From NCBI GenBank assembly GCA_937888925.1, contig CALARM010000465.1:1-5140 (forward strand): a stretch of DNA of 5,140 nt, in the 5' to 3' direction. Below, in pieces: positions 1 through 4,082 of this stretch. The notes under the pieces were generated by a model. It saw only the letters and a program-made list of their open reading frames with translations, ran no database searches and had not been told where the DNA came from. Numbering within the stretch: position 1 is the stretch's first letter; every line of letters starts with the position of its first letter. The DNA is from an uncultured Synergistia bacterium (GTDB lineage: Bacteria; Eremiobacterota; SpSt-956; JAKJGF01). The position numbers were made by a program, and so were the translations under genes.

Positions 1-1019
1 GGCCACCAGTCCCAGGAGTATTTTCTCTGGCCGTTCTGGACAAAGGAAGATACATAGGTTTTGTGAGTTACTGCTAATTCACTGATCTTAAGAGCTGCAA
101 GGGTCTTAATTTCTTTTGCAGTTGCTTTACCGTCAGAATTTTCATCTATCCATACGTTCATACCGGTAAGTTCGGAACCTGTGAGTTTGCCGTCATTGTT
201 TTTATCGAAGCTGGCAAGTTTTTCATATCCGTCTTTGTAACCGTCAGTGTTTCCGAAAAGGCTTGTTCCGTCGAGGTTTGCTGTTTCGCCTGGCATAAGA
301 AGGATTCCGTCATTGGGGCTTACCCATTCTATTACATCTTCGAACCCGTCGGCATTGATGTCAAACATTACTACTTTTGCGCCTTCTACGAAACCATTGT
401 GAGGCATCCATTTTCCGCCTGATGCGTCAAGTTTTCCGTCTCCGTTAAGATCGAGGACTATCGGGCTTGACCAGCCTATGGCAAATGCTTTATAGTATGT
501 TGTATTTGTTACTATTCCGCCGCCGTAATTGGTGGCCTTTTCACCTGCAGTAATATAATATTGAGGGCTTGTTGCATAGGTAAATAATTCGCGGCCAACT
601 CCCTGCTGTGTTTCACCGTAGGTTGCATAGCCTTCTTGGCCGTAATAGGTTCTTCCGTAAATAGCAGTTATTATAAGAGTTCCGTCTGAATTTATTCCTA
701 CCGGATTATTCAATCCTGCAAAATTGCTCAAACTGGCAGTAAATATTTCACTTCCTGCGGGACATGCTCTGAGTGTTGCAAGGAATGCATCGGAAATAAC
801 TCCGCCTGATGTGGGCTGAAGAGCTACTAAAGTGTCATAAAGACTGGAATTGCCGTAACCGGCTTTAATTAATTCGTCAATAAGATATCCCCCTGATTCA
901 TTACTCAATACAAAGGTTGTTGCATCTTCCGTGAGCTGAAGATCTATTTTCCCTGATGCTGCCAGGGCAAGTGATGATACGAGTATAACCATCATCGCTG
1001 TTAATAATATTTTTTTCAT
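1..1019 (-). CDS. Secreted EF-hand / FG-GAP-like calcium-binding protein, C-terminus cut by window edge
   Basis: An open frame runs from an ATG at 1019-1017 to the left edge without a stop, giving 339 complete codons; the 3' end is missing. A good Shine-Dalgarno (AGAGGTG, near 1027-1033) sits 7 bases before the ATG. Residues 1-20 are a Sec signal peptide (MKK, hydrophobic core, cleavage at ALA|AS). Residues 21-119 show no motif I recognise; 121-175 are rich in Tyr and Gly. From about 183 the protein follows the C-terminal pattern of large RTX/hemolysin-type proteins: SPIVLDLNGDGKLD (DxNxDG loop at 190-198), DINADGFED (220-228), EWVSPNDGILL, SLFGN (253-257), then two canonical 12-residue EF-hand loops at 272-283 (D272, N274, D276, G277, E283) and 292-303 (D292, N294, D296, G297, E303), followed by a KTLAALKIS helix. 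The visible part ends in WDWW. Calcium binding is inferred from the loops; the overall function is unknown. No RTX nonapeptides are visible. The gene looks visibly richer in GC than its neighbours. Confidence 0.9.
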   Translation of the reverse strand, partial: MKKILLTAMMVILVSSLALAASGKIDLQLTEDATTFVLSNESGGYLIDELIKAGYGNSSLYDTLVALQPTSGGVISDAFLATLRACPAGSEIFTASLSNFAGLNNPVGINSDGTLIITAIYGRTYYGQEGYATYGETQQGVGRELFTYATSPQYYITAGEKATNYGGGIVTNTTYYKAFAIGWSSPIVLDLNGDGKLDASGGKWMPHNGFVEGAKVVMFDINADGFEDVIEWVSPNDGILLMPGETANLDGTSLFGNTDGYKDGYEKLASFDKNNDGKLTGSELTGMNVWIDENSDGKATAKEIKTLAALKISELAVTHKTYVSSFVQNGQRKYSWDWW

Positions 1020-1057
1020 TTTCTTTCACCTCTTAATAAAATTTTTTTTAATGTCTA

Positions 1058-1101
1058 GCAGATTCTCTCCTCTGCCACTTCAGAGAGATTATTTCACTCT
1101 C
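1058..1101 (-). other. Leader hairpins with competing stems upstream of the EF-hand gene
   Basis: In the untranslated leader of the minus-strand EF-hand gene, three short purine/pyrimidine tracts can pair in alternative ways. 1083-1087 can pair with 1097-1101 (5 bp, 9-base loop), or its overlapping tract 1083-1088 can pair with 1064-1069 (6 bp, 13-base loop). A separate GCAGA/TCTGC stem uses 1058-1062 and 1071-1075. The first two stems share the same strand and exclude one another, which is how attenuators and riboswitch expression platforms are often built. It matches no riboswitch class I know, and stems this short may arise by chance. Confidence 0.25.
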
Positions 1102-1162
1102 CTTTCATATTTTGATTAATTTTCATTTATTTTTATATTTTTATTATTCCTTTACAATTAAT

Positions 1163-1168
1163 ATTATA
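1163..1168 (-). promoter_or_regulatory. Possible -10 box for the EF-hand gene
   Basis: The minus strand reads TATAAT here, a perfect -10 hexamer, about 145 bases before the EF-hand start codon. No convincing -35 box lies 16-18 bases upstream (the hexamer at 17-base spacing reads ACATAA). The region is very AT-rich, so a chance match is quite possible. If used, it gives a leader long enough to hold the hairpins at 1058-1101. Confidence 0.3.
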
Positions 1169-1200
1169 CTCCATTAAATTGAAGATTATGTTACAAAGAT

Positions 1201-1227
1201 GTTAAAAAATTATAAAAATTTCTTAAC
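1201..1227. repeat. AT-rich imperfect palindrome (11-bp arms)
   Basis: The arms GTTAAAAAATT (1201-1211) and AATTTCTTAAC (1217-1227) are inverted repeats with a single mismatch around a 5-base ATAAA loop. The element lies between the toxin operon and the putative EF-hand promoter. It could be a weak hairpin terminator for the operon, a regulator site upstream of the next promoter, or a chance product of AT-rich DNA. There is no GC-rich stem, so it is not a classical intrinsic terminator. Confidence 0.4.
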
Positions 1228-1236
1228 AATTCAGAC

Positions 1237-1271
1237 GGGGATTGGGGGGGATTGAAGGGATGGGCAGGATT
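1237..1271 (+). repeat. G-rich GGATT repeat tract with G-quadruplex potential
   Basis: In otherwise AT-rich DNA, the plus strand has four G-runs of three or more (1237-1240, 1244-1250, 1257-1259, 1262-1264) separated by loops of 3, 6 and 2 bases, which satisfies the usual G3+N1-7 quadruplex rule. The same stretch carries GGATT/GGATG boxes beginning at 1239, 1249, 1258 and 1267, a 9-10 base period. It resembles degenerate ...GGATT... interspersed repeats seen in many environmental bacterial genomes, though I recall that from general familiarity and have not matched it. The G-rich strand is the template strand for the flanking minus-strand genes. Confidence 0.5.
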
Positions 1272-1281
1272 CTGGTGGTTT

Positions 1282-1310
1282 TTAGGACTTTGTCATCGTA
1301 AGATCTCCTT
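1282..1310 (-). pseudogene. Remnant start of a third gene in the toxin-antitoxin operon (MTKS, stop)
   Basis: Overlapping the last base of the toxin stop codon is a strong Shine-Dalgarno, AAGGAG (1305-1310), placed 8 bases before an ATG at 1296-1294. The frame reads only Met-Thr-Lys-Ser and then stops (TAA, 1284-1282), after which the sequence turns into the G-rich repeat tract. The position and spacing are what a translationally linked downstream gene would have. I infer that a third operon gene was lost, or truncated by repeat insertion. It could instead be a chance Shine-Dalgarno plus ATG, or a real leader-type micro-peptide. Confidence 0.35.
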
Positions 1311-1558
1311 TATATAGCTCTATAGACATCTTTTCTGAGTTTTATCCTGATGATAAGGATATTTCCTTCCCGGTCAATATCAAAAATTACTCTATATTTG
1401 CCCACTCTTATTTTATAGCTGTTATCCTGACCTTTAAGTTTCCCACGTCTTATAATTCCTTTTTCAATTTTTTCAATAGCTTTATAAACCCGGTTTCTTA
1501 TTTTATTTTCTAACTTTTCTATGTCCTTCTCTGCTTTCTCTGTGTATATTACTGGCAT
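1310..1558 (-). CDS. RelE/ParE-family toxin of a type II toxin-antitoxin system
   Basis: This 82-residue basic protein has the size and layout of the RelE/ParE superfamily. Two N-terminal helices (residues about 6-34, rich in Lys, Glu and Ile) are followed by the sheet core with the family hallmark KLKG (40-43), YKIRVGKYRVIFDID (48-62) and the C-terminal RxKLRKDVYR strand (71-80). RelE members cleave ribosome-bound mRNA, whereas ParE members poison gyrase; K49, R51, R56, R75 and Y79 sit where RelE-like ribonucleases carry basic and Tyr residues, which favours mRNA interferase. That is inference, not proof. The start ATG lies inside the antitoxin gene (10-base overlap, ATGCCAGTAA), with a Shine-Dalgarno AAGGAA at 1567-1572, so the two are translationally coupled. 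The protein looks intact, with no missing core element. Confidence 0.88.
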   Translation of the reverse strand: MPVIYTEKAEKDIEKLENKIRNRVYKAIEKIEKGIIRRGKLKGQDNSYKIRVGKYRVIFDIDREGNILIIRIKLRKDVYRAI

Positions 1559-1809
1559 GGGTATTCTTCCTTTATCTGTTCGAAAGTTTTATACCTTCCG
1601 TCAGCATATGCTTTCCTGCCTTCTTCTATATCCTTGAGATCTTCTTCGTCTAATTCCTCAAATTCTAAATCATCATCATTTTCAATAAGACTCAATAAAT
1701 ATTCCTGCATGGTCTGTTCCCTGAGTACTGCCCTTGCTTTGAATTTCTTGTGGACTTCTGCAGGCATCCATAAAGTGAATTTCTTTTCTCCTCTTATCTT
1801 AGTTGCCAT
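1549..1809 (-). CDS. Ribbon-helix-helix antitoxin, partner of the RelE/ParE-type toxin
   Basis: This 86-residue protein is the first gene of the operon. Residues 9-16 (KKFTLWMP) form the DNA-contacting beta ribbon, 17-29 and 33-43 the two helices of a ribbon-helix-helix (CopG/Arc-like) dimerisation and DNA-binding fold. Residues 43-63 are strongly acidic, and 57-83 (EDLKDIEEGRKAYADGRYKTFEQIKEEY, split at Y68) resemble the toxin-wrapping tail of RelB-type antitoxins, with the common Gly-Arg turn at 71-72. It should neutralise the toxin and repress its own promoter. The start is the ATG at 1809, not the in-frame GTG at 1818, because that GTG overlaps the Shine-Dalgarno. The coding region overlaps the toxin start by 10 bases. 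Family assignment is confident; the exact subfamily is not. Confidence 0.88.
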   Translation of the reverse strand: MATKIRGEKKFTLWMPAEVHKKFKARAVLREQTMQEYLLSLIENDDDLEFEELDEEDLKDIEEGRKAYADGRYKTFEQIKEEYPCQ

Positions 1810-1817
1810 AAATATCA

Positions 1818-1822
1818 CTCCT
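1818..1822 (-). promoter_or_regulatory. Ribosome binding site that fixes the antitoxin start
   Basis: AGGAG on the minus strand, inside AAAAGGAG, lies 8 bases before the ATG at 1809-1807. The alternative upstream GTG start (1818-1816) would overlap this site and could not use it, so the shorter 86-residue antitoxin is preferred. Confidence 0.75.
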
Positions 1823-1834
1823 TTTATATTTTAT

Positions 1835-1855
1835 ACCTTAATTATACTAATAGGT
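1835..1855. promoter_or_regulatory. Possible antitoxin operator over the -10 box
   Basis: The inverted half-sites ACCT (1835-1838) and AGGT (1852-1855) flank the -10 hexamer, and the symmetry continues loosely outward as TATACCT and AGGTcTATA. Ribbon-helix-helix antitoxins normally bind short inverted repeats over their own promoter, so the position is right. The inner bases are not symmetric, so the call is tentative. Confidence 0.35.
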
Positions 1856-1869
1856 CTATAAAAAGTCAA
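1841..1869 (-). promoter_or_regulatory. Sigma-70-type promoter of the toxin-antitoxin operon
   Basis: The minus strand carries TTGACT (1864-1869) and TATAAT (1841-1846) with exactly 17 bases between them. That is one base short of consensus in the -35 box and perfect in the -10. It lies 31 bases before the antitoxin ATG, leaving a short leader that contains the Shine-Dalgarno. This is the best promoter in the window. Confidence 0.75.
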
Positions 1870-1929
1870 TAAATTAAATAGTTTAATTGTTATTTTTATA
1901 CTCTCTGAAAAATAAAAAAACCTCTTGTT

Positions 1930-1935
1930 TATAAT
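1930..1935 (+). promoter_or_regulatory. Possible -10 box for the four-domain exported protein
   Basis: TATAAT on the plus strand lies about 80 bases before the start at 2018. The only -35-like hexamer is CTGAAA (1905-1910), at an unfavourable 19-base spacing. The rest of 1870-2017 is AT-rich with several looser TATA-like runs (for example TATAGA at 1995-2000), and I see no further gene in it. This promoter is therefore only a candidate. Confidence 0.25.
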
Positions 1936-2017
1936 ATAAAAGGATATCAGAACAGGTAGAAGAATTTATAAAAAATAATATATAAAAATCTAACTATAGA
2001 AATGTTTAAAATTATTT

Positions 2018-4009
2018 ATGAAAAAACTATTAATGTGTCTGTTTATTATATGTCTCTCATCCATAGCCAGTGCTAAAGATGAGCCTTTTAGTGAATATAA
2101 AGAACCTCACGGCATATTTGGTATAAGCTATCCTTCTTCCTGGAAGTGTCAGAAGACTACAGACGGTATTGCAGGTTTTTCTCCTTCAGGAGAAGAAGCT
2201 AAAAATACAGGCCTGGCCGTAATTTACGGCAACTTTTACGGAGGTGCTTATATAACTCTTGATGACTTTGCGGAAAAATTTAAAAAGTCTTTTATGGAGT
2301 CATATCCTTATTCCATTGAAGTGGAACCTTCTAAAAAAATTGAACTGTCAGGAGCCGGTGCCATATTTTATCATTTTAAAACAAATAAGGGAGATAAAAA
2401 AAATTCCAGAGAATTATTTTTAGTCCTCTCGGTAAACAGAGATACCATTTTTATTATAAGTGCTTTTTCTTCGGAAAATAATTTTCATCTCTATAAAAAT
2501 ACATACCTTGCTATGATAGATAAATTTGTAACGCCTGTGCCGATAGCATTTGAAATGAAAACACCTGTTCCGGGGGAAGATGAACGATTTAAACTCTTTA
2601 CGGAAGAGAGTTTTTCCATAAAATATCCTCAGGACTGGGAAGTAAATAATATGAGTAAAACCGATGCTGCTTCTTTTGGATTTTCTCCTCCCGGAGAACA
2701 TCCTGCTACAAATGGAATACTTGTGAGCACCCTGAAACTGGACAGCAGGAAAAAAGATAGTATAAATCTTAATCTTACCGCAATGGGTCTGGCAGAACTT
2801 TATAAAAGAAATCTTTCCGACGGTCAGGACATTGAAAAAGTACAGGATTTTATGTTGAATAATATGCCTTCACGAAAATTTCATATAGGGGGAAATCTGA
2901 AAGGCGTAAAACTGGAAACTATCCTTATAATAGCTCTTGGGAAAGAAAATATGGTAATCATAACTGCCTCAAGACCTGTAGAAGATTTTTCTGCCTATTT
3001 TCCGACTTTTACAGATATGATAAATACCTTTCAGCTTTTACAGAAAACATCCGGAAAAGTAGCGGACATGAAAACCTTCATTTCACCGGAAGCATATTTT
3101 ATGATGAAATATCCTTCAGACTGGAAAATGGATAATGTGAAAAATCCTCAGAAAGATACTTATACCTTCAATCGCTCCGATGTTACGTCAGGAAATCCTC
3201 CTCTCATAATAGATTATATGGTTATGAATACGACAGACGGTATCGATATTAATGTAGATTTAGCAGGAAAAAATATGTTAGATGCTTATAAAAAAAATAT
3301 TAAGAATTTTTCAGATCTTCCTAAAATTTCAACTTTAACAAATAAGAAAGGAAAAATGTACCATTTTAAAGGTGATAAAGATAATATTAATATAGAAGGT
3401 CTTGTATATGTAGAAGTTAAAGGCAAAAACATTTATACCCTTTATCTGACGGCTCAATCTGATGAATTTTCCGATTATAAGAGTACATTTATGGATATAA
3501 TAGACAATTTTTATGTTATAATACCTGAAGTAAAACAGGGATGGGCCGGATTAAACGAAACTTCTGAACTGTTTTCTATTCAATATCCTTCGACATGGGT
3601 TATGGAACAAAAAAAATCTGACAGATTTTCATTGCTTTCTATTTCTCCTCAATCCGATACGGCCTGGATAAATGGCATAAATATTCTGTATTTCAGGGCT
3701 TCCGAAAAAGAAAATATAGATACCCTCTCAATGGATATATTGACACAGTTTGAAGCACTCGGCTATTCCAACCCTGACAAAATTGACGGCACATTCTGTA
3801 ATTTCCCGGCATCTATTATAAAAGTCAGGAGAACCCTGCGAGACAGCACGAACAGTGATGTTTATGTTACTGTTACGACTTTTATGAGAGATGATTTTGT
3901 AATTCAAATATATATGTCTTATGCCTATGATACAGATCCTGAAATAAAAGATATCTATAATGAAATATTAAATACCTTCAGACCTTTTGCGGTGAAAAGT
4001 GAAAAGTAG
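2018..4009 (+). CDS. Exported protein with four tandem PsbP/DcrB-like domains
   Basis: A 663-residue protein. Residues 1-19 are a Sec signal peptide (MKKLL, hydrophobic core, cleavage at ASA|KDEP); there is no lipobox and no later membrane helix. The mature part is four diverged copies of a domain of about 150-165 residues. Each opens with an aromatic strand motif: FGISYPSSW (34-42), FSIKYPQDW (199-207), YFMMKYPSDW (360-369), FSIQYPSTW (519-527). Copies 1, 2 and 4 follow with FSP or ISP and a conserved Gly (53-65, 221-233, 542-553). Each closes with an Ile/Met-rich helix ending in Phe (MIDKF 170, MINTF 338, IIDNF 498, ILNTF 654). The F-x-I-x-YPxxW opening is typical of PsbP-like and DcrB/DUF1795-like (Mog1-PsbP fold) domains. 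The role is unknown; binding or scaffolding outside the cytoplasm is a guess. Copies 1 and 2 look closest. There is no Shine-Dalgarno before the ATG. The last codons come from a small repeat. Confidence 0.85.
   Translation: MKKLLMCLFIICLSSIASAKDEPFSEYKEPHGIFGISYPSSWKCQKTTDGIAGFSPSGEEAKNTGLAVIYGNFYGGAYITLDDFAEKFKKSFMESYPYSIEVEPSKKIELSGAGAIFYHFKTNKGDKKNSRELFLVLSVNRDTIFIISAFSSENNFHLYKNTYLAMIDKFVTPVPIAFEMKTPVPGEDERFKLFTEESFSIKYPQDWEVNNMSKTDAASFGFSPPGEHPATNGILVSTLKLDSRKKDSINLNLTAMGLAELYKRNLSDGQDIEKVQDFMLNNMPSRKFHIGGNLKGVKLETILIIALGKENMVIITASRPVEDFSAYFPTFTDMINTFQLLQKTSGKVADMKTFISPEAYFMMKYPSDWKMDNVKNPQKDTYTFNRSDVTSGNPPLIIDYMVMNTTDGIDINVDLAGKNMLDAYKKNIKNFSDLPKISTLTNKKGKMYHFKGDKDNINIEGLVYVEVKGKNIYTLYLTAQSDEFSDYKSTFMDIIDNFYVIIPEVKQGWAGLNETSELFSIQYPSTWVMEQKKSDRFSLLSISPQSDTAWINGINILYFRASEKENIDTLSMDILTQFEALGYSNPDKIDGTFCNFPASIIKVRRTLRDSTNSDVYVTVTTFMRDDFVIQIYMSYAYDTDPEIKDIYNEILNTFRPFAVKSEK
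3992..4005 (+). repeat. Two GTGAAAA heptamers forming the 3' end of the exported-protein gene
   Basis: GTGAAAA occurs twice head to tail (3992-3998 and 3999-4005) and is followed directly by GTAG, whose TAG is the stop codon. The repeat therefore encodes the terminal VKSEK of the preceding protein. The conserved domain ends near Phe654, so these residues look like an added tail. Confidence 0.55.
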
Positions 4010-4029
4010 GGGCGTTTTATTAAACGCCC
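4010..4029. terminator. Hairpin between convergent genes, possible bidirectional terminator
   Basis: GGGCGTTT (4010-4017) and AAACGCCC (4022-4029) form a perfect 8-bp stem around a TATT loop, starting right after the stop codon of the exported-protein gene. On the plus strand it is followed by CTGGGATTAAAT, without a T-run. On the minus strand it is followed by CTACTTTTCACTTTTC, which is partly T-rich. It may terminate either gene, better the minus-strand kinase. Its GC-rich stem in AT-rich DNA, next to two heptamer repeats, also fits a palindromic interspersed repeat. Confidence 0.55.
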
Positions 4030-4040
4030 TGGGATTAAAT

Positions 4041-4078
4041 ACGCATTACGCATTACGCATTACGCATCACGCGTCACG
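4041..4078. repeat. Tandem heptamer array (ACGCATT)3-ACGCATC-ACGCGTC
   Basis: Five contiguous 7-base units begin at 4041, 4048, 4055, 4062 and 4069. The first three are identical ACGCATT, the fourth is ACGCATC, the fifth ACGCGTC, and a trailing ACG ends at 4078. The array fills the gap up to the stop codon of the kinase gene at 4083. It resembles the short tandem heptamer repeats (STRR type) known from cyanobacteria and other environmental bacteria. It is far too short-unit to be a CRISPR array. Confidence 0.8.
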
Positions 4079-4082
4079 ATTA

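Noticed and set aside
1061..1104. Glycine riboswitch-like words (GGAGAG, then TGAAGTGGCAGA) in the EF-hand gene leader
   Set aside because: The order and the key CTCTCAGGCAAAAGGAC-type 3' part of the glycine riboswitch are missing, and the downstream gene has no link to glycine metabolism.
1549..1818. Longer 89-residue antitoxin starting at the GTG at 1818
   Set aside because: The GTG overlaps the Shine-Dalgarno AGGAG, which is ideally spaced for the ATG at 1809.
1634..1861. Plus-strand open frame of 75 codons opposite the antitoxin
   Set aside because: Its Ser/Asn-rich start is the antisense of the acidic antitoxin tract, it has no Shine-Dalgarno, and the opposite strand has a clear family match and promoter.
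2420..2701. Minus-strand open frame of 93 codons inside the four-domain gene
   Set aside because: It is composed of residues typical of antisense AT-rich coding DNA (many Lys, Arg, Ile, Phe), lies wholly inside a better-supported gene, and resembles nothing I know.
4041..4078. CRISPR-like array
   Set aside because: The units are 7 bases and directly contiguous, with no spacers.
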